A stretch of 64,000 bases of DNA. It comes from Oceanihabitans sp. 2_MG-2023. Its GTDB lineage: Bacteria > Bacteroidota > Bacteroidia > Flavobacteriales > Flavobacteriaceae. Position 1 is the first letter of the stretch. Every line of letters begins with the position of its first letter. Where the stretch lies: assembly GCF_030547245.1 (NCBI RefSeq), contig NZ_JAUOQT010000001.1:372001-436000 (forward strand), in the 5' to 3' direction. Below are positions 24,806 through 34,424 of the stretch, one piece after another. Under the pieces are notes generated by a model that had not been told where the DNA came from, did no database searches, and was given only the letters and a program-made list of their open reading frames with translations. The translations under genes and the position numbers were made by a program.

Positions 24806-26293
24806 ATGTCAAAATTCTTGAAAAAGAAATATTTATTACAAAGATTGGTTTTTATCACTCTATTAGTACCATTAATTTATTCCTGTGATAATGAGCCCGT
24901 AAATATAATTATCACTCAAGATTCTGATATTGATGGAGATGGAATTACAGACAATATAGATAACTGTGTAGAAATAGCAAATCCAGACCAAGCGGATACA
25001 GATAATGATGGTGTTGGAGATGCATGTGATCTTGTAGCAGATGCAGATACAGATGAAGATGGAATACCTGATAATATAGATAACTGTATAGATATGGCTA
25101 ATCCAGAGCAAACAGATGCAGATAATGATGGTATTGGTGATGTATGCGATCCTGTTTTAGATATACCTTTATTTGAATGTATTGATGGAATGGCAGGACC
25201 ATACCCTTGTGACGGCTATAATTTAATGTCCCATGTTCCTGTTTCCGTTTTAGCTAATACAATGGGAAATCCTGAAGGAAGTGATATTTGGGGATGGACT
25301 GACTCTTTAACTGGTAATGAATATGCTATAATAGCCATGACCAATAGTACTGCTTTTGTAGATATCACAAACCCAATTGAACCTATTTTTTTAGGAAGAT
25401 TAGATACTGCCGAAGGCGCCAATTTTTGGCGTGATGTAAAAGTGTATAATAATCACGCTTATATAGTAGCAGATGGAAACCAAAACTTAAATCATGGTAT
25501 GCAAGTATTTGATTTAAAAAAATTAAGAAACGTAACAAATCCTCCAGCAAACTTCACATCAGACGCACATTATACAGAGTTTGGAAAAGCGCATAATATT
25601 GTTATAAATGAAGATTCTGGATATGCATACGCAGTAGGCTCTAATACATTTGGTGGTGGAGCGCATTTTATTAATATTCAAAACCCAACAAACCCAATAG
25701 CAGAAGGTGGTTTTAATGGTTATTCGCATGATGCACAAGTAGTAACTTATAATGGTCCAGATTCGGACTATACTGGACATGAAATTTTAATAGGAAGTAA
25801 TGAAAATGAAATTGTAATTGCAGACATATCAGACAAAGCAAATCCTATTACTATTTCAACAATCGCATACAATAATATTGGTTATACACATCAAGGATGG
25901 TTTACAGAAGATAAACAATATTTCATTCTTGGAGACGAAACAGATGAATTAGGCTTTGGTAATAATACTAGAACCATTATATTTGACTTCAATGATTTAG
26001 ACAATCCTCTTTTTCATGCAGATTATTTTGGCCCAACTGCAGCCATAGATCATAATGGTTATGTAAAAGGAAATACTTATTTTCAAGCTTGTTATTCTGC
26101 TGGATTAAGAATGATTGATATTACAAATATTGCTTCTGGTACATTGATAGAGTCTGGTTTTTTTGATACACATCCAGAAAATAATAATACAAGTTTTAAT
26201 GGCGCTTGGAGTGTATATCCATATTTCGCAAGTGGCAACATTATTATTAGTGATATAGAAAGAGGTCTTTTAATAGTAAGAAAAAGTGAATAA
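24806..26293 (+). CDS. Choice-of-anchor B lipoprotein with Ca-binding type-3 repeats
   Basis: 495 aa. Lipoprotein signal ending LIYSC, then two thrombospondin type-3-like units (DIDGDGITDNIDNCVEIANP and DTDEDGIPDNIDNCIDMANP, each followed by DNDGxGDxCD), Ca2+-binding and about residues 40-118. The rest is a LVIVD-repeat propeller (TAFVDITNPIEPIFLGRL, HGMQVFDLKKLRNV, HFINIQNPTNPIAEGGF), as in choice-of-anchor B proteins. Surface exposed by inference. First gene of the operon; its end overlaps the GTG start of the next by 8 nt. Confidence 0.85.
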   Translation: MSKFLKKKYLLQRLVFITLLVPLIYSCDNEPVNIIITQDSDIDGDGITDNIDNCVEIANPDQADTDNDGVGDACDLVADADTDEDGIPDNIDNCIDMANPEQTDADNDGIGDVCDPVLDIPLFECIDGMAGPYPCDGYNLMSHVPVSVLANTMGNPEGSDIWGWTDSLTGNEYAIIAMTNSTAFVDITNPIEPIFLGRLDTAEGANFWRDVKVYNNHAYIVADGNQNLNHGMQVFDLKKLRNVTNPPANFTSDAHYTEFGKAHNIVINEDSGYAYAVGSNTFGGGAHFINIQNPTNPIAEGGFNGYSHDAQVVTYNGPDSDYTGHEILIGSNENEIVIADISDKANPITISTIAYNNIGYTHQGWFTEDKQYFILGDETDELGFGNNTRTIIFDFNDLDNPLFHADYFGPTAAIDHNGYVKGNTYFQACYSAGLRMIDITNIASGTLIESGFFDTHPENNNTSFNGAWSVYPYFASGNIIISDIERGLLIVRKSE

Positions 26294-27632
26294 TAAATTA
26301 AACATTCTTTCCACCTTAATTGTAAGCCTTACCGTTATTTTTTTAAATAGCTGTAAGTCAGATGACAATGCAACATCTTCCGGAAATGCTTTTTTAGGTG
26401 AAATTGAAGCTATTTCTACATTTGGTGGTACAAAAAATGAAAGCGCACAATCAATTGTAAGCACACAAGATGGTGGTTATGTAATTCTTGGTCATACACA
26501 AAGTAAGGATTTTGATATAACAGATAAAACAAATGAAAGTTATGATTATTGGGTTTTAAAATTTGACGAAAATAACCAACTGCAATGGAACAAAACTTTT
26601 GGTGGTTCTGGAGATGATAGAGGGAAATCTATAGTACAAACATTAGATGGTGGATATGCTATATTAGGACAAACTAATAGTGCGAATCAAGATGTTACTC
26701 AAAACTCAGGCTATTACGATTTTTGGCTGGCAAAACTGGACAATGCAGGCAACCTAATTTGGGAGAAATCTTTTGGATATTCTGGTTTAGACATTGGGGT
26801 TTCCGTTATTCAAACTACAGACAATGGATTCCTACTCACTGGAGTTTTAGATGTAACAGCTTCTGGTGGAGAAGGTAACACGAAACAATCACACGCAAGA
26901 CATGCAGGTGGCGATTATTGGGCTATTAAAACAAACGCATCTGGTGATATTGAATGGAGTAAATATTATGGAGGATCTTATTCTGAAGTCCCTAATGATG
27001 TTATTGAAACCAATGATGGCTATATTATTGTTGGCTCTTCAGATAGTGATGATATAGATATAAGCAATAACAAAGGGGATTATGATTTTTGGGTTGTAAA
27101 AATAAATACCACAGGAAGTATTGTTTGGGAAAAATCTTTTGGCGGATCAGAAATTGATGAAGCTTGGTCTATTACAAACACACAAGATGGAAATTATATT
27201 ATAGTTGGAGACGCAAGAAGTAACGATCAAGATATTAGCAATCCGTATGGAGCTTCCGATTTATGGCTTATTAAAATAAACCCTCTCGGAGCTATAATTT
27301 GGGAAAAATCTTTTGGAGGCTCTAGTTTCGATTCGGGTAGATCTATATCTAATGCACAAGACAATGGCTTTATAATTTCTGGGAGTACCAGAAGTATCGA
27401 TGGTGATTTAAGTGCTAACAACGGACAAAATGATGCATGGGTATTAAAAATAGATGCCAATGCCAACATAGAATGGCAAAAAACAATTGGAGGCTCTACT
27501 ATTGATTACCTTTACGACGCTATAGAATTGCCAAATAAAAATATAATTGCTGTTGGAGAATCTAGTAGTAACGATTTCGATTTAACAAATAACAACGGTT
27601 TTACAGACCTATTAAAAATAAAAATAAAATAA
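26286..27632 (+). CDS. Seven-repeat beta-propeller lipoprotein
   Basis: 448 aa, with a GTG start at 26286 overlapping the upstream gene end, which indicates translational coupling. Lipobox LNSC. Seven units of about 55-60 aa follow, each with W-x-K-x-F-G-G-S...S-I...T-x-D-G-G-Y-I-I-x-G...S-x-D-x-D (for example WEKSFGGSEIDEAWSITNT), so a seven-bladed propeller is likely. The D-x-D rich ends of the blades could bind Ca2+. No type IX sorting tail visible. Role within the operon unknown. Confidence 0.8.
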   Translation: MNNKLNILSTLIVSLTVIFLNSCKSDDNATSSGNAFLGEIEAISTFGGTKNESAQSIVSTQDGGYVILGHTQSKDFDITDKTNESYDYWVLKFDENNQLQWNKTFGGSGDDRGKSIVQTLDGGYAILGQTNSANQDVTQNSGYYDFWLAKLDNAGNLIWEKSFGYSGLDIGVSVIQTTDNGFLLTGVLDVTASGGEGNTKQSHARHAGGDYWAIKTNASGDIEWSKYYGGSYSEVPNDVIETNDGYIIVGSSDSDDIDISNNKGDYDFWVVKINTTGSIVWEKSFGGSEIDEAWSITNTQDGNYIIVGDARSNDQDISNPYGASDLWLIKINPLGAIIWEKSFGGSSFDSGRSISNAQDNGFIISGSTRSIDGDLSANNGQNDAWVLKIDANANIEWQKTIGGSTIDYLYDAIELPNKNIIAVGESSSNDFDLTNNNGFTDLLKIKIK

Positions 27633-27635
27633 AAA

Positions 27636-28409
27636 ATGAAAAAAATTTTAGCCTTAGCTTTACTTACTTTTTTAAGCTTTTCTTGTTCAGAAGACAATGG
27701 TAATAATTCAAATGAAGATGTTTCTGCTACTTTTAGTTTCTCGCATAATTGGGATGGAGCAGAAGTGAATAATACCGAGTTCAACACCATTCAATTCACT
27801 AATGCAAATGGAGAGCAAATGAGTATCGAGAAATTAAGGTACTTAATCTCTAACATTAGATTAGAAAAAGCAGACGGAGAAACGCTATACACAAGCGGGC
27901 ATTTTCTAGTAGATGTAACCAATGATGTTAATTTAGTGTTTCAACCATATACAGCAATTCCAAAAGGAGATTATACTAATGTAATTTTCACTTTTGGTTT
28001 TAACACCGAAGATAATTATAGCCAAACCTATACCGATTTAAATGCAGCTTCGTGGAATGTTCCAGATATGCTTGGTGGTGGTTATCACTACATGCAATTA
28101 GAAGGTAAATTTATAGATAATACAGATACCGAAACAGGTTATGCATATCACGCAATTCGAGCAGTGGACAACTCAGATCCTATCGGCCTATTATTTCAAG
28201 ATACTTTTATCGATGTAGAATTAGGACCAGTCTCTATATCTAAAGACCTAACTTTTAATATAGATATGAATATTGCAGAATGGTTTAAAAACCCAAACCT
28301 ATGGGATTTAAACACATTACACAATATGATGATGCCAAATTTTAATGCACAAATAACGATGTTTCAAAACGGGCAAAATGTATTTTCTTTAAATGAAATT
28401 ACAGAATAA
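27636..28409 (+). CDS. MbnP-family metal-binding lipoprotein
   Basis: 257 aa. Lipobox FSCS. The domain contains FSHNWDG, FTNANGEQMSIEKLRYLISNIRL, GFNTEDNYS, MLGGGYHYMQLEGKF and HAIRAVD, which match MbnP, a copper protein whose tryptophan is oxidised to kynurenine by the dihaem enzyme MbnH in methanotrophs. W31 region (HNWDG) and WNVPDML tryptophan are candidate modified residues. The immediate downstream gene is the MbnH-like enzyme, 2 nt away, which strongly supports the pairing. Probable role: surface or periplasmic copper handling. Confidence 0.85.
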   Translation: MKKILALALLTFLSFSCSEDNGNNSNEDVSATFSFSHNWDGAEVNNTEFNTIQFTNANGEQMSIEKLRYLISNIRLEKADGETLYTSGHFLVDVTNDVNLVFQPYTAIPKGDYTNVIFTFGFNTEDNYSQTYTDLNAASWNVPDMLGGGYHYMQLEGKFIDNTDTETGYAYHAIRAVDNSDPIGLLFQDTFIDVELGPVSISKDLTFNIDMNIAEWFKNPNLWDLNTLHNMMMPNFNAQITMFQNGQNVFSLNEITE

Positions 28410-28411
28410 AA

Positions 28412-29479
28412 ATGAGGCATTGGTTAGTATATAGTATTCTGTTTATTATCTGCTTGTCTTGTTCTAACGAACCCTCAGGCTCAAATACATATGTACCAAC
28501 TCCAAGCCCATTACAAATACCTCAAGTTTTTGAAGACAATATATTAGCTCCTATAATTCCAGTAAATAACATACAAACAGAAGAAGGAATAATTTTAGGA
28601 AAAAAACTTTTTTTCGATACTATTTTATCCGAAAATAACACGCAAGCTTGTGCTTCTTGTCATAATCCAGGAAACGCCTTTACAGATCCAGCCAGATTTA
28701 GTGTTGGTATAGACGGAAGCATTGGCACGCGAAACTCCATGCCTTTATTTAATATGGCTTGGAACTATGATAAAAAATTCTTTTGGGATGGTCGTGTATT
28801 TAGTCTAGAACATCAAGCACTAGAACCTGTTACAAACCCAATAGAAATGAATAACTCATGGGAAACAGTTATAACCAGATTACAAAATCACTCAGAATAC
28901 CCGAAACTTTTTGAAGAAGCATTTGGCACTACACCCATAACAAAAGAACTAGTCACAAAAGCACTTGCGCAATTTGAGCGAATCTTAATTTCAGCAAACT
29001 CGAAATTCGACAGATATTTACTAGAAGAAGCAACACTAACGCCTCAAGAAGAAAACGGATTAAACGTTTTCATGGACGAAACCAAAGGAGATTGTTTTCA
29101 CTGTCACGGGAACCCAAACAATCCTTTATGGACAGACAACTTATTTCATAACAACGGTTTAGACGCAGTATTTACAGATATTGGCTTAGGAGAAATTACA
29201 GGAGATCCAGCAGATAATGGTAAATTTAAATCTCCTTCTTTACGTAATCTTATTTTCACTGCTCCTTATATGCATGATGGTCGTTTCAACTCTCTAGAAG
29301 AAGTAATAAATCATTACAGCGAAGGTTTACAAGACTCACCAACCATAGATCCATTAATGAAAAAAGTGGATGAAGGTGGTGTGCATCTTTCCGATTCAGA
29401 CAAAGCAGATCTAAAAGCTTTCCTCTTATCGCTTTCAGACCCATCATTTATTAACAATCCTGCTTTTAACAACCAATAG
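28412..29479 (+). CDS. Dihaem cytochrome c peroxidase, MauG/MbnH-like
   Basis: 355 aa. Lipobox LSC at 17, giving an exported lipoprotein. Two haem c motifs, C80-ASC83-H84 and C228-FHC231-H232, and the family segments DTILSENNTQACASCHNP, GTRNSMPLFNMAW, WDGRVFSLEHQ, APYMHDGRF. Length and motifs fit bacterial cytochrome c peroxidases of the MauG/MbnH branch. Only 2 nt downstream of the MbnP-like gene; the enzyme probably matures that protein. The peroxidase alternative (H2O2 detoxification) is less likely in this context. Confidence 0.88.
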   Translation: MRHWLVYSILFIICLSCSNEPSGSNTYVPTPSPLQIPQVFEDNILAPIIPVNNIQTEEGIILGKKLFFDTILSENNTQACASCHNPGNAFTDPARFSVGIDGSIGTRNSMPLFNMAWNYDKKFFWDGRVFSLEHQALEPVTNPIEMNNSWETVITRLQNHSEYPKLFEEAFGTTPITKELVTKALAQFERILISANSKFDRYLLEEATLTPQEENGLNVFMDETKGDCFHCHGNPNNPLWTDNLFHNNGLDAVFTDIGLGEITGDPADNGKFKSPSLRNLIFTAPYMHDGRFNSLEEVINHYSEGLQDSPTIDPLMKKVDEGGVHLSDSDKADLKAFLLSLSDPSFINNPAFNNQ

Positions 29480-29543
29480 ATTTTTCTTATTAAAACATCA
29501 CTAATATAATGTAAGCTTATATGGAAATCCATGACTTATATTG

Positions 29544-29551
29544 TATATTTG
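29544..29551 (+). promoter_or_regulatory. Promoter box of the suf operon
   Basis: TATATTTG, 30 nt upstream of the sufA-like start; a short palindrome ATGGAAATCCAT lies just before it (29521-29532). Good candidate promoter for sufA-sufB. Confidence 0.5.
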
Positions 29552-29581
29552 CACTCTATTTAGATAAATCAATTTAATAAT

Positions 29582-29911
29582 ATGATAAAAGTTTCAGAAA
29601 CAGCTAAAAGAAAAGTTATAGAACTTATGACTGATGATGGCTATAATGCAGCAACAGACTATGTTCGTGTTGGTGTAAAAAGTGGAGGTTGCTCCGGTTT
29701 ATCTTATGATTTAAAGTTTGATAAAGAAAAGCAAGAAGAAGATAAAGTGTTTGTAGACAACGATGTAAAAATTATTGTAGACAAAAAAAGCTTTTTGTAC
29801 CTAATAGGAACAACACTAGAATATTCTGGAGGATTAAACGGAACCGGATTTGTTTTTAACAATCCAAACGCTAACAGAACTTGTGGTTGTGGTGAATCTT
29901 TTTCACTATAA
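29582..29911 (+). CDS. sufA: A-type iron-sulfur carrier (SufA/IscA-like)
   Basis: 109 aa. Delivers Fe-S clusters from the SUF scaffold to apo-proteins. Three canonical cysteines: C37 (SGGCSG), C101 and C103 (RTCGCG). Normal length. First gene of the SUF cluster, 53 nt before sufB. Confidence 0.93.
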   Translation: MIKVSETAKRKVIELMTDDGYNAATDYVRVGVKSGGCSGLSYDLKFDKEKQEEDKVFVDNDVKIIVDKKSFLYLIGTTLEYSGGLNGTGFVFNNPNANRTCGCGESFSL

Positions 29912-29964
29912 ACCAATGTAAATCTTTCTATTCATAAGAAAGAATTTAAAATTAAAATCGAGAT

Positions 29965-31413
29965 ATGAGTAAATATACAGAAGACGATCTAAGAGAAGAA
30001 CTTAAAACCAAAGAATACGAATATGGTTTTTACACAGATATTGAATCTGACACTTTTCCTATTGGATTAAATGAAGACATTGTACGTGCTATTTCTAAAA
30101 AGAAAGATGAGCCAGAATGGATGACACAATGGAGACTAGAAGCTTTTAAGGTTTGGAAAGAAATGAAAGAACCAGATTGGGCTAATGTACATTATACCAA
30201 ACCAGATTTTCAAGCAATTGCATATTACTCTGCGCCAACTTCTGTAGACCCAAATAAAACATTAGATGATGTAGATCCAGATTTACTAGCAATGTACAAA
30301 AAGCTAGGTATTTCTGTAGATGAGCAGAAAAAAATGAACAATATTGCCATGGATATCGTGGTAGATTCGGTTTCTGTTGCTACAACTTTCAAGAAAACAC
30401 TAGCAGAAAAAGGAATTATATTCATGCCTATTTCGGAAGCCATTCAAGAGCATCCAGAATTAGTGAAAAAATACTTAGGGACCATTGTACCTACAAAAGA
30501 CAACTTTTATGCAGCTTTAAACTCTGCAGTTTTTAGTGATGGCTCTTTTTGCTACATTCCAAAAGGTGTAAAATGCCCTATGGAATTATCTACATACTTT
30601 AGAATAAATCAAGCTGGAACAGGACAGTTTGAAAGAACACTTGTTATAGCAGACGAAGGTAGTTATGTATCGTACTTAGAAGGTTGTACTGCACCAAGTC
30701 GTGACGAAAACCAATTACATGCTGCAGTTGTAGAGCTAATTGCACTTGATGATGCAGAAATTAAATACTCTACAGTACAAAACTGGTACCCAGGGAATGC
30801 AGAAGGAAAAGGTGGTGTTTACAACTTTGTAACCAAACGTGGTTTGTGTGAAAAGAATGCAAAAATTTCATGGACGCAAGTAGAAACAGGTTCTGCTGTA
30901 ACCTGGAAATATCCTTCTTGTGTACTAAAAGGAGATAATTCTGTTGGTGAATTTTATTCTATTGCAGTAACTAACAATTTTCAGCAAGCAGATACTGGAA
31001 CCAAAATGATTCATTTAGGTAAAAACACAAAATCTACTATTATTTCGAAAGGAATTTCAGCAGGAAAATCACAAAACTCCTACAGAGGTTTAGTACAAGT
31101 AAGCTCTCGTGCTGAAAACGCTCGTAATTTTAGTCAATGTGACAGTTTACTAATGGGTAATGAATGTGGAGCACACACATTTCCATACATAGAAGCAAAA
31201 AACAAAACAGCTCAAATAGAACACGAAGCAACAACGAGTAAAATTGGGGAAGACCAAATATTTTACTGTAACCAACGTGGTATAGATACCGAAAAAGCTA
31301 TTGCATTAATTGTAAATGGTTTTAGTAAAGACGTATTAAATAAACTACCTATGGAATTTGCTGTAGAAGCTCAAAAATTACTAGAAATTTCGTTAGAAGG
31401 AAGTGTAGGATAA
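29965..31413 (+). CDS. sufB: Fe-S cluster assembly scaffold SufB
   Basis: 482 aa. Core subunit of the SufBCD scaffold on which Fe-S clusters form. Characteristic stretches: [72 protein letters not shown], and the C-terminal [15 protein letters not shown]...[20 protein letters not shown]. Length normal. Co-directional with sufC, with one lipoprotein gene inserted between. Confidence 0.97.
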   Translation: MSKYTEDDLREELKTKEYEYGFYTDIESDTFPIGLNEDIVRAISKKKDEPEWMTQWRLEAFKVWKEMKEPDWANVHYTKPDFQAIAYYSAPTSVDPNKTLDDVDPDLLAMYKKLGISVDEQKKMNNIAMDIVVDSVSVATTFKKTLAEKGIIFMPISEAIQEHPELVKKYLGTIVPTKDNFYAALNSAVFSDGSFCYIPKGVKCPMELSTYFRINQAGTGQFERTLVIADEGSYVSYLEGCTAPSRDENQLHAAVVELIALDDAEIKYSTVQNWYPGNAEGKGGVYNFVTKRGLCEKNAKISWTQVETGSAVTWKYPSCVLKGDNSVGEFYSIAVTNNFQQADTGTKMIHLGKNTKSTIISKGISAGKSQNSYRGLVQVSSRAENARNFSQCDSLLMGNECGAHTFPYIEAKNKTAQIEHEATTSKIGEDQIFYCNQRGIDTEKAIALIVNGFSKDVLNKLPMEFAVEAQKLLEISLEGSVG

Positions 31414-31483
31414 TATAATAGACCTAGACAGGTCTGCAACGAAATATAATCAAAGTTTAATTAAATTAATTTTTTAAGTACCA

Positions 31484-31903
31484 ATGAAAAAATTAGTATT
31501 CTTATTAGTATTAGCAGTAACTTTTACAAGTTGTAAAAACGAATCAAAAAAGGAAAACACTGAAGAAACTACGGAAACAAAAGACGGTAGAACAGCAAAA
31601 CAAAGTGATGGATTAACCTTACTAAAAGGTGAGTTCGTTTATTATGCAGACGCAGCGGTTTTACAAACACACAACCAAATTTACGGCGTGATCCTAGACG
31701 ATAAGGTTACCGAATTAAACAAACAGGCAAAACCATTTAAAAAGGAAGACACCGATTTTGTAATGGTAGAAGTACGAGCAAAAATCCAACAGAAACCCGA
31801 AGGAGAAGAAGGCTGGGATAATCAAATTGAAATTAAAGAAATATTAAATATATCTGCTATTAAATCAGAAGCAGAAAATGTTGTAAAATTAGGCACAAAA
31901 TAA
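31484..31903 (+). CDS. Small lipoprotein within the suf operon
   Basis: 139 aa. Signal peptide with lipobox FTSC (Cys 17) and an acidic Lys/Glu/Thr linker, then a small beta-rich domain (TLLKGEFVYYADAAVLQTHNQIYGVILDDKVTELN...). It lies 70 nt after sufB and ends 2 nt before sufC, so it is surely in the operon. An exported protein among cytosolic Fe-S assembly genes is odd. No family recognised. Confidence 0.75.
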   Translation: MKKLVFLLVLAVTFTSCKNESKKENTEETTETKDGRTAKQSDGLTLLKGEFVYYADAAVLQTHNQIYGVILDDKVTELNKQAKPFKKEDTDFVMVEVRAKIQQKPEGEEGWDNQIEIKEILNISAIKSEAENVVKLGTK

Positions 31904-31905
31904 TT

Positions 31906-32658
31906 ATGTTAAAAATAAACAACTTGCACGCAAGTGTAGAAGAAAAGTCTATTTTAAAAGGAATTAATCTAGAAGTAAAAGCAGGCGAAGTACATGCAAT
32001 CATGGGACCTAATGGTTCTGGTAAAAGTACTTTAGCGTCTGTAATTGCAGGAAAAGAAGAATATGAAGTTACAGCTGGAAACATTTTATTAGAAAATGAA
32101 GATATCGAAGAACTTGCTGCAGAAGAACGCGCACACAAAGGTGTGTTTTTATCGTTTCAATATCCTGTAGAAATTCCTGGAGTTTCTGTTACTAACTTTA
32201 TAAAAACTGCTATTAACGCAAACCGTAAAGCAAAAGGATTAGAAGATATGCCTGCCAACGAAATGTTGAAGCTTATTCGTTCTAAATCGGAAATGTTAGA
32301 AATAGATAGAAAGTTTTTATCTCGTTCTTTAAACCAAGGTTTTTCTGGTGGAGAAAAGAAACGTAATGAAATCTTTCAAATGGCAATGCTGGAACCAAAA
32401 TTAGCGATTCTTGACGAAACAGATTCTGGTTTAGATATCGATGCTCTTCGTATTGTAGCAAATGGTGTTAACAAATTAAAAAGCAAAGACAATGCAGTCA
32501 TTTTAATTACACACTACCAACGTTTACTAGACTATATCAAACCCGATTTTGTTCACGTTTTATACAATGGAAAAATTGTAAAATCTGGAACTGCTGCTCT
32601 AGCACATGAGTTAGAGGAAAAAGGATACGACTGGATTAAAGAAGAAGTAAACGCATAA
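31906..32658 (+). CDS. sufC: Fe-S assembly ATPase SufC
   Basis: 250 aa ABC-type ATPase that drives the SufBCD scaffold. Walker A GPNGSGKST at 34-42, signature SGGEKKRNE, Walker B LAILDETDSGLD and the switch ITHYQR. Standard length. The next gene, sufD, follows after a 124-nt spacer that contains a CTAGTT/AACTAG hairpin without a T-run. Confidence 0.97.
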   Translation: MLKINNLHASVEEKSILKGINLEVKAGEVHAIMGPNGSGKSTLASVIAGKEEYEVTAGNILLENEDIEELAAEERAHKGVFLSFQYPVEIPGVSVTNFIKTAINANRKAKGLEDMPANEMLKLIRSKSEMLEIDRKFLSRSLNQGFSGGEKKRNEIFQMAMLEPKLAILDETDSGLDIDALRIVANGVNKLKSKDNAVILITHYQRLLDYIKPDFVHVLYNGKIVKSGTAALAHELEEKGYDWIKEEVNA

Positions 32659-32782
32659 ATAGTAATTAGTTGCTAGTTGTATAAAAACTAGTTAAATAAT
32701 TACTTAAGTTAAATTAGTTTATAGCTTGATGTCGATAGTGAGAGCTAGCGATCATTAACTAATAACTAACAACGAAACAAAA

Positions 32783-34096
32783 ATGGATTTAAAAGAAAAA
32801 TTAGTTTCCTCATTTTTAGCTTTCGAAAATCATGTAGACATCGACTGTCAAATACATGATATTCGTACAGAAGCGATAAAAACTTTTGAAACAGAAGGTT
32901 TTCCTTCTAAAAAAGATGAAGCTTGGAAATACACATCATTAAACAGTATTTTAAAACAAGACTATAGTGTTTTTCCTAAACAAGAAAACGCCATAGAATA
33001 TAGCGACGTTAAAAAGTATTTCATTCATGATATAGACACCTATAATATTGTGTTTATTGATGGTAAATTTGCTTCGCATTTATCTCAAACTACGCATGAT
33101 GGTATCGATGTTTGCTTAATGTCTTCGGCTTTAAATAAACCAAAATATCGTTTAATTATTGAAAACTATTTTAATAAAGTAGCTACAAAAGACAGCTTAA
33201 CTTCATTAAATACTGCGTTTGCTCAAGAAGGTGCTTACATACATATTCCAAAAAACAAATTGGTAAATAAACCAATTCAAATTTTACATTTTTCTACAGG
33301 AAGCGAAGTTGCATTAATGCAACAACCACGGAACTTAATTGTTGTAGACGAAAACTCGCATGTACAAATTATTGAACGCCACCAAAGTTTATCTAACAAC
33401 CCTGTTTTAACCAATAGTGTTACAGAAATATTTGGAAACAAACGTGCTATAATTGATTACTATAAAATTCAAAACGATAATGTAAATGCATCGTTAATTG
33501 ATAACACCTTTGTAAATCAAAAACGCGAAAGTCATGTATCTGTACATACCTTTAGTTTTGGAGGAAAGTTAACACGTAACAACCTTAACTTTTACCAAAA
33601 TGGTGAGCACATGGACTCTACATTAAATGGTGTAACCATTATTGGCGACAAACAACATGTAGACCACAACACTTTAGTACACCATATAGAACCTAATTGC
33701 GAAAGCCACCAAGATTATAAAGGTATCTTTAACGACAGTGCTACAGGGGTTTTTAATGGTAAAGTAATTGTAAATAAAGAAGCGCAAAAAACCAATGCGT
33801 TTCAATCTAACAATAATATTTTACTAAGTGATAAAGCAACCATAAACTCGAAACCGCAACTAGAAATTTTTGCAGACGATGTAAAATGTTCGCATGGTTG
33901 TACGATTGGTCAGTTAGATGATAGTGCCATGTTTTACTTACGCTCTAGAGGTATTCCAGAAAAAGAAGCAAAAGCTTTATTAATGTATGCTTTTGCGAAT
34001 AATGTACTAGAATCTGTGAAAATTCCAGAACTAAAAAAGCGTATTAACGGACTTATAGCAAACAAGTTAGGTGTGAATATTGGTTTCGATTTATAA
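32783..34096 (+). CDS. sufD: Fe-S assembly protein SufD
   Basis: 437 aa scaffold partner of SufB. Family features: FPSKKDEAWKYTSLNSIL near residue 40, INATAFAQEGAYIHIPKNK-like IHIPKN segment, the beta-helix core with GDKQHVDHNTLVHHIEPNCESHQDYKGIFND, and the C-terminal KCSHGCTIGQLDDSAMFYLRSRGI. All present. Followed after 10 nt by a dispersed 65-bp repeat and then a strong terminator. Confidence 0.95.
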   Translation: MDLKEKLVSSFLAFENHVDIDCQIHDIRTEAIKTFETEGFPSKKDEAWKYTSLNSILKQDYSVFPKQENAIEYSDVKKYFIHDIDTYNIVFIDGKFASHLSQTTHDGIDVCLMSSALNKPKYRLIIENYFNKVATKDSLTSLNTAFAQEGAYIHIPKNKLVNKPIQILHFSTGSEVALMQQPRNLIVVDENSHVQIIERHQSLSNNPVLTNSVTEIFGNKRAIIDYYKIQNDNVNASLIDNTFVNQKRESHVSVHTFSFGGKLTRNNLNFYQNGEHMDSTLNGVTIIGDKQHVDHNTLVHHIEPNCESHQDYKGIFNDSATGVFNGKVIVNKEAQKTNAFQSNNNILLSDKATINSKPQLEIFADDVKCSHGCTIGQLDDSAMFYLRSRGIPEKEAKALLMYAFANNVLESVKIPELKKRINGLIANKLGVNIGFDL

Positions 34097-34106
34097 TTTT
34101 TTTTTA

Positions 34107-34171
34107 AGCTATTTCCAGCTTTTGGCAGTCGCTCTCTTTGAGGAGCTCCAACAATGCCGCAATCTGGGCTA
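34107..34171 (+). repeat. 65-bp dispersed repeat, copy 1 (after sufD)
   Basis: Begins AGCTATTTCCAGCTTTTGGC and ends CAATCTGGGCTA. It matches the minus-strand copy at 59851-59915 at 57 of 65 positions with no gap. Contains the palindrome GGAGCTCC. It starts 10 nt after the sufD stop, in the sense orientation. Confidence 0.85.
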
Positions 34172-34214
34172 AAAAACAAAAAACGGCAAACATTCATATG
34201 TTTGCCGTTTTTTG
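34172..34214 (+). terminator. Strong terminator after sufD
   Basis: CGGCAAAC / GTTTGCCG (34184-34191 and 34200-34207) with an 8-nt loop, flanked by A and T tracts, so it works in both directions. It closes sufABCD from the left and the opposing PadR operon from the right. Confidence 0.9.
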
Positions 34215-34234
34215 TTTCAAGTCATAGATAAGAC

Positions 34235-34414
34235 TCAACTTTTGACCTGCTGATACTTCTGATAAAAATACATGGGTATCAATCCAAAGTTTAAAAGTAA
34301 GAATCCTATAAACACAACTATTCCTCGATAAGGCCAAGTTAAAAATTCAAACATCGCTCCAATTCCAAGCGCAAAAAAGGTAAAGAAGCCCACTACGTAA
34401 AATGATTTTTTCAT
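34235..34414 (-). CDS. 59-aa two-helix membrane protein of the PadR operon
   Basis: ATG 34412-34414 to TGA 34235-34237. Two hydrophobic helices (FYVVGFFTFFALGIGAMFEF and GIVVFIGFLLLNFGLIPMYF) around a WPY loop, and a short basic tail. The same F-x-x-W-P-Y helix loop occurs in the upstream 142-aa protein, so the two are probably related. It begins 10 nt after that gene's stop and is third in the PadR operon. Supported by composition and context only. Confidence 0.65.
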   Translation of the reverse strand: MKKSFYVVGFFTFFALGIGAMFEFLTWPYRGIVVFIGFLLLNFGLIPMYFYQKYQQVKS

Positions 34415-34424
34415 AATTATTATT

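Noticed and set aside
32673-32691. CTAGTT/AACTAG hairpin between sufC and sufD as a terminator
   Set aside because: No T-run follows and sufD is normally co-transcribed with sufC; likely an attenuating or chance hairpin.
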